A stretch of 64,000 nucleotides of DNA. Source: Vescimonas fastidiosa (GTDB taxonomy: Bacteria; Bacillota; Clostridia; Oscillospirales; Oscillospiraceae). A model generated the notes under the pieces. That model was not told the origin of the DNA, ran no database searches, and saw only the letters and a list, made by a program, of their open reading frames with translations. Every line of letters begins with the position of its first letter. Position 1 is the first letter of the stretch. Of the stretch, positions 50,420 to 62,689 are shown in pieces. The DNA is taken from NCBI RefSeq assembly GCF_018326305.1, contig NZ_AP023415.1, forward strand, positions 620,001 through 684,000, written 5' to 3'. The translations under genes and the position numbers were made by a program.

Positions 50420-51843
50420 CAGAGACAAAATACACCGAAAAACAACTGCAGGAAATGGCCGACGCTCTCCTGAAGGAGGCCGACCAGCAGCAGCGTGAAA
50501 TTGAAGAGGAAGTCATCAAGAGCAACAAGGGACAGTTGGACGACAAGACCATCGCTTCCCTGCCTGCCGCTCAGCTGATTCAAAGCAACGAGCGTCTGAA
50601 GGAGCTTTTCATCAAGGGTAAGCGCCACGGCAAGCTGGAGAGCAGTGAACTCTCCGATGTGCTTGACGGCATGGATCTGGAGAGCGAGAAGCTGGATATG
50701 ATCTATGATTCTCTGGAAAAACTTTCCATCGAGATTACCACCGAAGCCTTCCTGCCGGATGTCAACGCCGAAATCGACCCTCCTCTGGAGGAAATCGCCG
50801 AGATTGAGGAGGAGGAGCTGGTAGATCCCAATGCTCTGGTAGACAGCTTCAATATCGACGACCCCGTCCGCATGTACCTCAAGGAGATTGGCAAGGTCTC
50901 TCTGCTTTCCGCAGAGGGTGAGATAGAGCTGGCCTCCGCTATTTCCGCCGGGAACAAGGCCAAGGCCACACTCATTGCCTGGGAAAAGGCCAATGGCCAG
51001 GCTGTGGAGCCGGTGCTGGATGCCGAGGATCCCGTGGGTGAAATTGAGGTTCCCGAAGAGGAAGTGGCCAATCTCACCGAGAAGGATCTGGAAGAGCTGC
51101 GCAAAACCGTGAAGGCCGGTGAAAGCGCCAAGCAGAAGCTGGCTGAGGCTAACCTGCGTCTGGTGGTATCCATTGCCAAGCGTTATGCCGGTCGCGGAAT
51201 GCTGTTTTTGGATCTGATCCAGGAGGGCAACCTGGGCCTTATCAAGGCTGTGGAGAAGTTCGACTACACCAAGGGTTATAAGTTCTCCACCTATGCCACC
51301 TGGTGGATCCGCCAGGCCATCACCCGCGCCATCGCTGACCAGGCCCGCACCATCCGCATCCCCGTCCACATGGTGGAGACTATTAATAAGGTCATCCGCG
51401 TTTCCCGTCAGCTTTTGCAGGAGCTGGGGCACGATCCCACCCCGGAGGAGATCTCCGCCCAGATGAATATGCCCGTGGATAAGGTCCGGGAGATTCTGAA
51501 AATTGCTCAGGAGCCTGTATCACTGGAGACCCCCATCGGCGAGGAAGAGGACTCCCACCTGGGCGACTTCATCCCTGATGAGGGCGCATCCGAGCCCTCC
51601 GAGGCCGCCAGCTTCACCCTGCTGAAGGAGCAACTGGTGGATGTGCTGAGTACCCTCACCCCCCGGGAGGAAAAGGTTCTGAAACTGCGCTTTGGCATTG
51701 AGGACGGACGCACCCGCACTTTGGAGGAAGTGGGCAAGGAGTTTAATGTCACCCGAGAGCGTATCCGTCAGATTGAGGCCAAGGCTCTGCGTAAGCTCCG
51801 TCACCCCTCCCGCAGCAAAAAGCTGAAGGATTTCCTCAACTGA
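50416..51843 (+). CDS. rpoD: primary sigma factor RpoD (sigma-A)
   Basis: The 475-residue protein is the vegetative sigma factor. Region 1.2 ([17 protein letters not shown] near 148), regions 2.1-2.4 ([53 protein letters not shown]), region 3 ([18 protein letters not shown]) and region 4 ([34 protein letters not shown]) are in order. An acidic insertion (about residues 115-145 and 192-215, Glu-rich) lies before and within the non-conserved region. The ATG overlaps the dnaG stop (ATGA). Confidence 0.98.
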   Translation: MTETKYTEKQLQEMADALLKEADQQQREIEEEVIKSNKGQLDDKTIASLPAAQLIQSNERLKELFIKGKRHGKLESSELSDVLDGMDLESEKLDMIYDSLEKLSIEITTEAFLPDVNAEIDPPLEEIAEIEEEELVDPNALVDSFNIDDPVRMYLKEIGKVSLLSAEGEIELASAISAGNKAKATLIAWEKANGQAVEPVLDAEDPVGEIEVPEEEVANLTEKDLEELRKTVKAGESAKQKLAEANLRLVVSIAKRYAGRGMLFLDLIQEGNLGLIKAVEKFDYTKGYKFSTYATWWIRQAITRAIADQARTIRIPVHMVETINKVIRVSRQLLQELGHDPTPEEISAQMNMPVDKVREILKIAQEPVSLETPIGEEEDSHLGDFIPDEGASEPSEAASFTLLKEQLVDVLSTLTPREEKVLKLRFGIEDGRTRTLEEVGKEFNVTRERIRQIEAKALRKLRHPSRSKKLKDFLN

Positions 51844-51847
51844 TCGT

Positions 51848-52516
51848 ATGCCTGTTCTTGCAAACTTATTTCGCGATTTTCGTCGCACATCCAGCGATCT
51901 GCCCGGCCTGTTCAGCGGTGACTTTCATGTCATGCTTCTGCCGCTGTTGCCGCTTTTTCCTGCTGAGAAGCAGATTTGTGTGCCTGGCTATTACAGCGAT
52001 CAAACCTATTACTGCACCCTGCGGAAAGAATATGCGGACCCCCTGGCCCCCTACCGCTGCAAAAAACAGCTGAAAGCCGGTCGCTGCATGATCCTGGAGG
52101 TCAATGGACTGGGTAGCTTCGTTTTCACCAACCACCGCCGCTCGAACTTATTTCTCAACCTGCAGCGGAAATTTCCCGGCGTTACCAGCTATGTGTTTGC
52201 CTCCGACGGCCCCGGCGGCTACTTCAAAATTCTGAAGGATGGCCGCATTCAGCGTAAGATCGCCAGTTACATGTGGTCCGAGGGCATAGGCAGCTATGCC
52301 GAGACCCGGGGTGCTCCCTGCACCTATGAACTGGAAACCGGGCACATTTTTAAGATCGATCCCAAAGCCCAACATCTTCGGGAAATGATGCCCGATTTCA
52401 CAAAGCGGGAGGTTTTGGATCTGTTTGACTACTATGTGGGTCTGGATCGCTTCAAAAGCGCCAATCTCCGGCGCGTGTTGGTCTACGACCTGGAAAGACC
52501 CGCAGCGAAAAAGTAA
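51848..52516 (+). CDS. uncharacterised protein after rpoD
   Basis: I do not recognise this 222-residue protein. It starts 4 nt after the rpoD stop, so it is probably in the same transcript. It is soluble by appearance, with an aromatic-rich middle (YYSDQTYYCTLRKEY near 48, SYVFASDGPGGYFKIL near 115-130) and a basic tail RRVLVYDLERPAAKK. No signal peptide, membrane helix or classic catalytic motif is visible. The start is not well supported: no good ribosome binding site lies before 51848, and coupling to rpoD may substitute. It is followed by a good terminator. Confidence 0.75.
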   Translation: MPVLANLFRDFRRTSSDLPGLFSGDFHVMLLPLLPLFPAEKQICVPGYYSDQTYYCTLRKEYADPLAPYRCKKQLKAGRCMILEVNGLGSFVFTNHRRSNLFLNLQRKFPGVTSYVFASDGPGGYFKILKDGRIQRKIASYMWSEGIGSYAETRGAPCTYELETGHIFKIDPKAQHLREMMPDFTKREVLDLFDYYVGLDRFKSANLRRVLVYDLERPAAKK

Positions 52517-52530
52517 TACATAACCGCAAA

Positions 52531-52558
52531 AAAAGCCGCGACAGGTGTCGCGGCTTTT
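52531..52558. terminator. terminator between the rpoD operon and but
   Basis: AAAAGCCGCGACA pairs with TGTCGCGGCTTTT around GG. A and T runs on both sides serve the two converging units. Confidence 0.9.
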
Positions 52559-52570
52559 CAAAACATACAT

Positions 52571-53920
52571 TTACCGTCTGTTGGAGCGGATCCAAATGCC
52601 CTGCTTCTCCGCCGCAGCGATAAGCTCATCCCGGAAGGCCGGATGCGCCACGGAGATCAGCCGCTCGGCCCGCTCCCAGGTGCTGCAGCCCACCAAGCTC
52701 ACGCCGCCGTACTCGGTGACGATATAGTAGGCTAAGCTTCGGGGATCGGTGACCACATCACCGGTGACCAGGGTGGGATTGATGCGGGAAACCATCTCCC
52801 CCTTTTTATTGGTGAAGGAGGAGGTCAGGCAAATGAAGGCCTTGCCGCCACGGGATACCGCCGCCGCCTCCAGGAAGTCAAGCTGGCCGCCGGTGCCGCT
52901 GATCTGGCGGGTACCGGAGCTCTCGGCGCAGATTTGACCATACAGGTCCACGGAAATACAGTTGTTTATAGACACAAAGTTATCCAGCTTACCCACAACG
53001 GCTGCATCGTTGCAGTAGGAAATGGGGTAAGTGACCACACCCGGGTTCTCCCGGATCCAGTCGTACAGGTCCTGTGAACCCAGGGCCAGACCGAAAACAC
53101 TCTTGTAGCGGTCGATGGCCTTCTTATTGTTGGTGATCTTTCCCGCCTTGTACATATCCAGGTAAGAGTCACACAGCATTTCCGTATGTATACCCAGGTC
53201 CTTCAGGTCGCTCTTGGCGATCATCTGGCCCACGGCGTTAGGCAGGGAGCCGATACCAAGCTGCAGGGTACAGCCATCTGTCATGTTCTGCACCACAAAC
53301 TCCGCGATCTTCATCTCCGCCTCGGAGGCCTCTCCGGACTTTACATTGGGCAGCGGGCCATGCTCCCCCTCCACGATCATGTTCACATCACTGATATGGA
53401 TGCACTCGTCCAAACCGCCATAGACCCAGGGCAGATTCTCATTTATCTCCAAAATAACGATATCCGCCTTGTCCAGCACAGCCCGGGCCGAGGCATTGCT
53501 GACGGAGAAATTAAAATACCCGTGCTCATTCATGGGTGTCACGCACATCATGGCCACATTCACCGTAAGGAACTGCGTGTAATACCAGCCCAGGTTCCGG
53601 AACACCATGGGGCTGAAGTTGCACAAGCCCCGGTCGCACAGCTTACGCTCATACCCGGACATATGCCAGCTGTTGTAAATAAAATGCTCCCGCGTGGGGT
53701 CGCACTCCACCATTTGGATGGGCTGAGAAATGAGGTATCCCCGCACCTTCACACCCCGCAGCTCATCCTTGCGGCGTGCAACGGCGGCGTCCATCAAGGA
53801 CGGAAAGGCTCCGCCCATAGAGATGTCGATCCAGTCACCGCTCTTAACAACTCTCGCTGCCTCGTCCGGAGTGCAGAGCTTACGCTTATATTCGGCTGTA
53901 TAATCAAACGGAATGGCCAT
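52571..53920 (-). CDS. but: butyryl-CoA:acetate CoA-transferase
   Basis: The 449-residue family I CoA-transferase has the length and sequence of But enzymes of butyrate-producing gut Clostridia: LQLGIGSLPNAVGQ near 219, GIHTEMLCDSYLDM near 243-256 with the Glu that should form the CoA thioester, GQICAESSGTRQISGTGGQLDF near 328-348, and the C-terminal WERAERLISVAHPAFRDEL ending IWIRSNRR. It swaps CoA between butyryl-CoA and acetate, the last step of butyrate formation. A 4-hydroxybutyrate CoA-transferase function is possible, as the families are similar. Confidence 0.88.
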   Translation of the reverse strand: MAIPFDYTAEYKRKLCTPDEAARVVKSGDWIDISMGGAFPSLMDAAVARRKDELRGVKVRGYLISQPIQMVECDPTREHFIYNSWHMSGYERKLCDRGLCNFSPMVFRNLGWYYTQFLTVNVAMMCVTPMNEHGYFNFSVSNASARAVLDKADIVILEINENLPWVYGGLDECIHISDVNMIVEGEHGPLPNVKSGEASEAEMKIAEFVVQNMTDGCTLQLGIGSLPNAVGQMIAKSDLKDLGIHTEMLCDSYLDMYKAGKITNNKKAIDRYKSVFGLALGSQDLYDWIRENPGVVTYPISYCNDAAVVGKLDNFVSINNCISVDLYGQICAESSGTRQISGTGGQLDFLEAAAVSRGGKAFICLTSSFTNKKGEMVSRINPTLVTGDVVTDPRSLAYYIVTEYGGVSLVGCSTWERAERLISVAHPAFRDELIAAAEKQGIWIRSNRR

Positions 53921-54012
53921 AGCTTCCTCGCCTCTCTCTACTATTATTCCTTTGTTAATTTTATCACTTTTCTATAACTTTGTCAATGCTTTAACAGGAA
54001 TTCTCAGGAAAA

Positions 54013-54040
54013 GCGGGCGGGGTTTTTGCGCCCCGCCCGC
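54013..54040 (-). terminator. terminator of nifJ
   Basis: GCGGGCGGGG pairs with CCCCGCCCGC around an 8-nt loop and is followed by TTTTCC on the minus strand. It lies 25 nt after the nifJ stop. Confidence 0.88.
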
Positions 54041-54064
54041 AGCGGTTTTATTATGCAGCGTCCG

Positions 54065-57000
54065 TTAGTCCTCAGACTTACGCTTATAGTACTCGTACTT
54101 CTCCTTGGCGGCCTCTTCCGCGTCGGCAAACAGTACCTTGGCATTCTCCGGGAAGCTCAGCTCCAGGGAAGCGTAGCGCACCTCGCCCTTCATGAAGTCA
54201 TACAGAGGCATGGTGGGCTCCTTGGAATCCAGAGTGAACTTCTTGGTCTCGGGGCTGTAACGGTACAGGTTCCAGTAGCCGGAAGCCACCGCATTCTTCA
54301 TCTCCTGCTGGACATTGTTCATACCCTTCTTGATGCCGTGATTGATACAGGGTGCATAGCAGATAACGATGGACGGGCCCTTATGTGCCTCGGCCTCCTT
54401 GATGGCCTTGATAAGCTGGTTGGGATTGGCGCCCATGGAGCACTGCGCCACATAGACATTGTCGTAGGTCATCAGCAGCAGGCCCAGGTCCTTCTTGCGG
54501 GTCTTCTTACCGCTGGCCTGGAACTGCGCCACGGCGCCCACAGGGGTGGCCTTGGAGGACTGACCGCCGGTGTTGGAATACACCTCGGTGTCCACCAGCA
54601 GCACATTCACATCCTCGCCCATGGCGAACACATGGTCCAGACCGCCGTAACCAATATCGTAGGCCCAGCCGTCGCCGCCGTACATCCACATGGTCTTTTT
54701 GGACATATCCTTCCGGCGCTTGAGGATCTCGCTAACCACAGCCTGCTCCTCGGCGCTGAACTGCGTGCTCTCCAGCACGGCCAGCAGCTCATCGGTAGCC
54801 ACAGAGGAGGCATCCAGATCGTCGTAGACCTCCAGCCACTTGGCGATGGCTGCCTTCACAGCGGTGTCTTGGGTCATGCCGTCCAGCTGCTTTACAAATT
54901 CCGTCACGGCAGCGCGGAGCTGCTTTACAGCCAGGCACATACCGTAAGAGAACTCGGCATTGTTTTCAAACAGGGAGTTAGACCATGCCACGCCCTTGCC
55001 GGCCTTATTCTTGCAGTAGGGTACACAAGGCATAGCCGCGCCCCAGGCCTGGGTGCAACCGGTAGCGTTGGCCAGGTACATCTTGTCGCCGTAAAGCTGG
55101 GTCAGGAGCTTGATATAGGGTGTCTCGCCGCAGCCGGCACAGGCACCGTTAAATTCCACCAGGGGCTGGCGAAGCTGGCTGCCCTTGAGGGTGAACTTGT
55201 CGATGCGGTCGTTCTTCTCAGGCAGCGTCTGCAGGTACTTCCAGTTTGTCTGATCCAAAGATACCTCGTGGGTAGGAACCATCTTCAAGGCCTTCCCGCT
55301 CTTGGGGCAGGAGGAAACGCAGCTGCCGCAGCTGGTGCAGTCCAGGGTAGACACACCCATGGTGTACTTCAGGCCTTCCATCTTGGGGCCCTTCGCATCC
55401 ACCAGGATCATCCCGGCAGGGGCATTGGCCGCTTCCTTCTCGTCCAGCAGATAGGGCCGAATCACGGCGTGGGGGCACACGAAGGAGCACATATTGCACT
55501 GGATGCACTCGTCTTGATTCCACACGGGCAGATGCGTGGCGATGCCGCGCTTTTCATACTGAGAGGTACCCAACGGCATGGTGCCGTCCTCCATTCCCTT
55601 GAAGGCAGAAACCGGCAGCAGGTCGCCCTTCTGGGCGTTGATGGGCACCAGGATGTTCTTAATGATGTCGGGAACATTGTCCGCAGCGGGCTGGATGGCG
55701 GCGCCGGAGAGATTCTTCCAGCTCTCCTTCACCTGCACCTGCTTCACAGCGTTGATGCCTGCATCCACGGCGGCAATATTCATATTCACGATCTTCTCGC
55801 CCTTGAGTCCGTAGGTCTTTTTCACCGCAGACTTCATATGCTCCACGGCATCCTCCACGGGGATGACCTTGGCCAGCTTGAAGAAGGCAGCCTGCAGCAC
55901 CATGTTGGAGCGGTTACCGAGGCCCAGGGACTGGGATTCCTTATTGGCGTCGATGATATAGAACTTGATATCATTTTCCGCAATGTACTTCAGGATGTCG
56001 CCGGGCATCTTCTGCTCCAGCTCATCCTCGCTCCACTCGCAGTTGAGCAGGAAGCTGCCGTGGGGCTTCAGCTCGGAGATGATGTCGTACTTGGTCAGAT
56101 AGGTCTGGTTATGGCAGGCCACAAAGTCAGCATTGCTCACATAATAGGTGGAGCTGATGGGCTTCTTGCCGAAGCGCAGGTGACTCTTGGTAATGCCGAA
56201 GGACTTCTTGGTGTCGTACTCAAAGTACGCCTGGCAATACATATCGGTGGTCTCGCCGATGATCTTAATGGAGTTTTTGTTGGCGCCCACGGTACCGTCG
56301 GAGCCCAGGCCCCAGAACTTGCAGGAGATGGTGCCCTCGGGCTCGCAGTTCAGGGCAGGACCCATGGGCAGAGACAGATTCGTCACATCATCCACGATGC
56401 CGATGGTGAAGTGATTCTTAGGCTCGGCCAGCAGCAGATTATCGTACACCGCCTTGATTTGGGCGGGAGTAGTGTCCTTGCTGGACAGGCCGTAACGGCC
56501 GGCAAAGATCTCGGGACGGTCCTTATCATTGATGTAAGCGGCGCAGATGTCCTCATACAGGGGCTCACCGATGGAGCCGATCTCCTTCACGCGGTCCAGG
56601 ACAGCCACCTTTTTCACGGTCTTAGGCATAGCCGCCAGCAGGTGCTTGGCCGAGAAGGGACGGAACAGGTGTACCTGCAGGAAGCCCACCTTCTCGCCCC
56701 GGTCATTCAGGTACTTCACCGTCTCCTGAATGCAGCCGGTAACAGAGCCCATGGCCACGATGACCCGCTCCGCGTCGGGAGCACCATAATAATTAAAGAG
56801 GTGATACTCCCGGCCCGTCAGCTTGCTGATTTCGGCCATATAGTCCTCAACGATGTCGGGGAGCTTGTTATAGTCGCTGTTGTTGGCCTCGCGAAGCTGG
56901 AAATAAATGTCGGGGTTATCCACCAGAGAACGCATCCGGGGATCCTCGGGATTCAGCGCATTGGCGCGGAACCGGGCCAGTGCGTCATAGTCCACCAGCT

Positions 57001-57577
57001 TGGCCAGGTCGCTGTACTCCAGGGCCTCCACCTTCTGAATCTCATGGCTGGTGCGGAAGCCGTCAAAGAAATGCAGGAACGGGATGCGGGCCTTGATAGC
57101 GGACAGATGTGCCACACCGGCCAGGTCCATGATCTCCTGCACGCTGCCGGAGTTGAGCATAGCAAAGCCGGTCTGGCGGCAGTTCATCACATCAGAGTGA
57201 TCGCCGAAAATAGAAAATGCGTGGGTACCCACCGTACGGGAAGCCACATGCAGTACGCCGGGCAGACGCTCACCGGAGATACGATGCATGGTGGGGATCA
57301 TCAGCATCAGGCCCTGAGAGGCGGTGAAGCTGGTGGCCAATGCGCCGGCCTCCAATGCACCGTGGCAAGCGCCGCAGGCGCCGGCCTCCGACTGCATCTC
57401 CACCAGGCGGACAGGCTGATTAAAGATGTTCTTTCTTCCCTTTGCGGACCACTCATCCGTGTGCTCCGCCATGGGAGAAGACGGGGTGATGGGGTAAATC
57501 GCCGCCACCTCGGAAAAGGCATACGCCACATATGCCGCGGCTTCGTTACCATCGCAGATCTTCATGATCTTACTCAT
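54065..57577 (-). CDS. nifJ: pyruvate:ferredoxin (flavodoxin) oxidoreductase
   Basis: The 1170-residue single-chain enzyme converts pyruvate and CoA to acetyl-CoA, CO2 and reduced ferredoxin. Domains in order: pyrimidine-binding (AYAFSEVAAIYPITPSSPMAEHT near 15), CoA-binding/gamma-like (GCWGLGSDGTVGANKNS equivalent near 425), a 2[4Fe-4S] ferredoxin domain (CIQCNMCSFVCPH near 690 and CTSCGSCVSSCPKSGK near 745), and the ThDP domain with a proximal cluster (GACAGCGETPYIK near 810, DIGYGGLDHVFA near 970, YSNTGGQSSKATPVGA near 1000). Length and order are canonical. Confidence 0.97.
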   Translation of the reverse strand: MSKIMKICDGNEAAAYVAYAFSEVAAIYPITPSSPMAEHTDEWSAKGRKNIFNQPVRLVEMQSEAGACGACHGALEAGALATSFTASQGLMLMIPTMHRISGERLPGVLHVASRTVGTHAFSIFGDHSDVMNCRQTGFAMLNSGSVQEIMDLAGVAHLSAIKARIPFLHFFDGFRTSHEIQKVEALEYSDLAKLVDYDALARFRANALNPEDPRMRSLVDNPDIYFQLREANNSDYNKLPDIVEDYMAEISKLTGREYHLFNYYGAPDAERVIVAMGSVTGCIQETVKYLNDRGEKVGFLQVHLFRPFSAKHLLAAMPKTVKKVAVLDRVKEIGSIGEPLYEDICAAYINDKDRPEIFAGRYGLSSKDTTPAQIKAVYDNLLLAEPKNHFTIGIVDDVTNLSLPMGPALNCEPEGTISCKFWGLGSDGTVGANKNSIKIIGETTDMYCQAYFEYDTKKSFGITKSHLRFGKKPISSTYYVSNADFVACHNQTYLTKYDIISELKPHGSFLLNCEWSEDELEQKMPGDILKYIAENDIKFYIIDANKESQSLGLGNRSNMVLQAAFFKLAKVIPVEDAVEHMKSAVKKTYGLKGEKIVNMNIAAVDAGINAVKQVQVKESWKNLSGAAIQPAADNVPDIIKNILVPINAQKGDLLPVSAFKGMEDGTMPLGTSQYEKRGIATHLPVWNQDECIQCNMCSFVCPHAVIRPYLLDEKEAANAPAGMILVDAKGPKMEGLKYTMGVSTLDCTSCGSCVSSCPKSGKALKMVPTHEVSLDQTNWKYLQTLPEKNDRIDKFTLKGSQLRQPLVEFNGACAGCGETPYIKLLTQLYGDKMYLANATGCTQAWGAAMPCVPYCKNKAGKGVAWSNSLFENNAEFSYGMCLAVKQLRAAVTEFVKQLDGMTQDTAVKAAIAKWLEVYDDLDASSVATDELLAVLESTQFSAEEQAVVSEILKRRKDMSKKTMWMYGGDGWAYDIGYGGLDHVFAMGEDVNVLLVDTEVYSNTGGQSSKATPVGAVAQFQASGKKTRKKDLGLLLMTYDNVYVAQCSMGANPNQLIKAIKEAEAHKGPSIVICYAPCINHGIKKGMNNVQQEMKNAVASGYWNLYRYSPETKKFTLDSKEPTMPLYDFMKGEVRYASLELSFPENAKVLFADAEEAAKEKYEYYKRKSED

Positions 57578-57660
57578 TATATTTCCTCCTCATTGCACTT
57601 TTTTGCTTGCAGGCTTGATCAGCCCATGATCCTAATCTGTTTCGCTACAATACAATTTAT

Positions 57661-57688
57661 ATTTTAGCACTTTCTTTTTCTGCGTCAA
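57661..57688 (-). promoter_or_regulatory. promoter for nifJ
   Basis: TTGACG (57688-57683) and TAAAAT (57666-57661) on the minus strand are 16 nt apart. The leader to the nifJ ATG is about 80 nt. Confidence 0.6.
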
Positions 57689-57754
57689 TGTGAAGCCATA
57701 AAATTTGTAACTATTCATAACATCGCTTCTCATTTTTGTTGAAAAAAGATATAA

Positions 57755-57783
57755 AATTACCGTACCAAAACGGTACGGTAATT
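57755..57783 (-). terminator. terminator of ligA
   Basis: AATTACCGTACC pairs perfectly with GGTACGGTAATT around a 5-nt loop, followed by TTATATCTTTTTT on the minus strand, 16 nt after the ligA stop. Confidence 0.8.
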
Positions 57784-57798
57784 GTTGACTATAAAAAA

Positions 57799-60497
<2,699 letters not shown>

Positions 60498-60538
60498 ACC
60501 AGTGTATGCGTGGTGCGCGCAGGCGGTGCGTGTCCGTG

Positions 60539-61924
60539 TTATTCCTCCCAGCCGTTTACGATTGACTTAAAAGTTTTACCCCGTTCCATGAAGTTTTTAA
60601 ACTGGTCAAAAGCCGCGCAGGCCGGAGAAAGGGTCACCACATCGCCGCTTTGGGCCCGGTCTCGGGCAAACTCCACCGCTTTTTCAAAGGGCGTCACCTC
60701 AACGATTTCAGGGCAGCCCACCCGGTAACCCGGCGCAGCCTCCACCGCAGCGCGTATCTTCCCTGCTGTGGCGCCGCAAAGCACCAGCAGCTTCACATGC
60801 GCGACCACCTCCGGGCCCAGCACATCGAAAGGAATATGCTTGTCGTATCCACCGGCAATGAGGATGACCTTCTCCTTAAAGGATCGCAGCCCCGCAATGG
60901 TCCGGGAGGGACTGCTGGCAATGGAGTCGTTGTAAAACCGCGCCCCGTGATAGGTCCGCACCAATTCGATGCGATGCTCCACACCGTTAAATTCCCGGGC
61001 GAATTTCTTAATGATCTCGTCCGGCACCAAGCCGTCCACCGCAGCGATGGCGGCCATGTAGTTTTCTACATTGTGCAGCCCCGGCAGCCGAATGTCCTCC
61101 GTGGTCATAATGACCCTTTCTCGGCCGTCCATGCGGCTTATAATATCCTGCCCCCGGAGGAAAACACCCTCTCCAGGCTCCTCCCGACGGCTGAAATACC
61201 GTACTTGCCCCGGAGCTCTGCCCCCCTGCTCCCGGGTGATATCATTGTCCAGGTTAAATACGGCCACATCCCCGGCGGATTGGTAGCGGAAAATATTCTC
61301 CTTGGCCGCCACATATTCCTCCATACTCTTGTGTATATCCAGATGGTTAGGGGCCAGATTCGTCACCACCGCAATATGGGGGCTCTGCTGCATGGTCATA
61401 AGCTGGAAGCTGGAGAGCTCCAGCACCGCATAGTCCCCTGCCTGCATTTCGTCTGCCTGACACAGCAGAGGATTGCCGATATTCCCGCCCACATGAACGG
61501 TGTTCCCGGCGGCCTTCAGGAGCTCTGCGATGATGGTTGTGGTGGTGGTCTTGCCGTCGGACCCCGTCACCGCAATCAGTGTACAGGGGCACACCTTAAA
61601 AAATACCTCCATCTCCGAGGTAATCTCACTGCCCCGCTCCGCAGCTGCCAGCAGCTCCGGTACATCGGGTCGCAGCCCCGGCGTGCGAAAGATCACATCC
61701 TGGTCCAGGCCCCGGAGATAGTCCTCCCCCAACTGCAAACGGCAGCCATCCTTTTCCAGCTCCTCCGCCAGCGCCCCCAGGGCGGCTCGATCCCGCTTGT
61801 CACAGGCCGTGACCCGGATCTTTTCCCGCAGCAGAAGCCGCAGCAGCGGTGTGTTGCTCACCCCAATGCCGATGACGGCCACAGTCTTATCTTTCAGCGA
61901 ATCTAAATACTCCCTCAGTGTCAT
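60539..61924 (-). CDS. murD: UDP-N-acetylmuramoyl-L-alanine--D-glutamate ligase
   Basis: MurD adds D-glutamate in peptidoglycan synthesis. The 461-residue protein starts with a Rossmann region VAVIGIGVSNTPLLRLL near 16-32. It has the ATP loop AVTGSDGKTTTTTI near 116, NLAPNHLDIHKSMEEY near 183, and NDSIASSPSRTIAGLRSF near 323, then LIAGGYDKHIPF. The start at 61924 has GGAGG 8 nt upstream; an in-frame start 26 codons earlier does not. murC lies 14 kb away, so the mur genes are dispersed here. Confidence 0.95.
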   Translation of the reverse strand: MTLREYLDSLKDKTVAVIGIGVSNTPLLRLLLREKIRVTACDKRDRAALGALAEELEKDGCRLQLGEDYLRGLDQDVIFRTPGLRPDVPELLAAAERGSEITSEMEVFFKVCPCTLIAVTGSDGKTTTTTIIAELLKAAGNTVHVGGNIGNPLLCQADEMQAGDYAVLELSSFQLMTMQQSPHIAVVTNLAPNHLDIHKSMEEYVAAKENIFRYQSAGDVAVFNLDNDITREQGGRAPGQVRYFSRREEPGEGVFLRGQDIISRMDGRERVIMTTEDIRLPGLHNVENYMAAIAAVDGLVPDEIIKKFAREFNGVEHRIELVRTYHGARFYNDSIASSPSRTIAGLRSFKEKVILIAGGYDKHIPFDVLGPEVVAHVKLLVLCGATAGKIRAAVEAAPGYRVGCPEIVEVTPFEKAVEFARDRAQSGDVVTLSPACAAFDQFKNFMERGKTFKSIVNGWEE

Positions 61925-62021
61925 ATCTTCAGCCTCCACGACATTTTTATCGATAGGCTCATTATATCCCATATTATGCCCCAGTTCAATTCTTTTTTCC
62001 AATGAAATCTTCCCGTCCCCG

Positions 62022-62050
62022 TTGACTTCCCCCGCAGAATACTATATTAT
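62022..62050 (+). promoter_or_regulatory. promoter of RNase P RNA
   Basis: TTGACT (62022-62027) and TATTAT (62045-62050) are 17 nt apart and lie 6 nt before the predicted 5' end of the RNA. Confidence 0.8.
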
Positions 62051-62055
62051 ATTGT

Positions 62056-62400
62056 GTGAGTAGGTCGGACGGTCGCGGGGACAAAGGCGAAAGCCTGTCC
62101 ATGAGGAAAGTCCGGGCTCCGCAGGGCAAGGATAACGGGTAACGCCCGCCGAAGGCGACTTCAGGAAAAGTGCAACAGAGATATACCGCCTCGTTTTCGA
62201 GGTAAGGGTGGAAAGGCGAGGTAAGAGCTCACCCGGCGGCGTGTGAAAGCGTCCGCCGCTGTAAACTCTATTCGGAGCAACACCGGTATGGGAGCAATAG
62301 GCCGGCCCGGCTGCTCCCGAGGTGGCTGGAGCGCACCGGCAACGGTGCGCGTAGATAGATGACCGTATGACAACAGAACCCGGCTTATAGACCTGCTCAC
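62056..62400 (+). ncRNA. rnpB: RNase P RNA, class A
   Basis: The RNA is the catalytic subunit of the tRNA 5'-maturation enzyme. The 5' GTGAGTAGGTC pairs with 3' GACCTGCTCAC (P1/P2 region). The universally conserved GAGGAAAGTCCGGGCT (P4 region, near 62103) is matched by the 3' part ACAGAACCCGGCTTATA near 62371-62390. GTAAGAGCTCACC and ACTCTATTCGGAGCAA are other conserved blocks. The order and length, about 345 nt, fit the ancestral class A type, which many Clostridia have. The ends are set from pairing and promoter position. Confidence 0.95.
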
Positions 62401-62407
62401 TCAATAT

Positions 62408-62444
62408 GCAATCGGCTGCTTAAACTGCAGTCGATTGCTTTTTT
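62408..62444 (+). terminator. terminator of RNase P RNA
   Basis: GCAATCGGCTGC pairs with GCAGTCGATTGC, with one internal mismatch or wobble pair, around a TTAAACT loop, followed by TTTTTT. Confidence 0.85.
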
Positions 62445-62595
62445 ACTGCACCATCGGTTGACAGGGGCAGAATCGCTTCCTTCCCACTGTTACTGGATGC
62501 CCATTTCGTTGTCAGTCTACCTATCTTGCGTATTCCTTGTGCATATCTTACAATCCAATTTCCTGAATTTGTGCATGATTTGTAATTTTTACTTC

Positions 62596-62624
62596 TTTAC
62601 ATTATCACGCTAAAGTGGTAGTAT
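62596..62624 (+). promoter_or_regulatory. promoter of the amino-acid ABC transporter operon
   Basis: TTTACA (62596-62601) and TAGTAT (62619-62624) are 17 nt apart, about 66 nt before the substrate-binding protein ATG. Confidence 0.6.
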
Positions 62625-62689
62625 GATAGTGCAATAAGAAATCGGTCGGATGCACCGGCCCCATAAAAAGAAAAAAGGAGAACGAATCA

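Noticed and set aside
54026-57667. Very long open frame on the plus strand opposite nifJ (about 1213 codons)
   Set aside because: It is the mirror of the nifJ coding sequence. It has no ribosome binding site and a repetitive Gly/His/Leu composition, while the opposite strand encodes a full, motif-complete NifJ.
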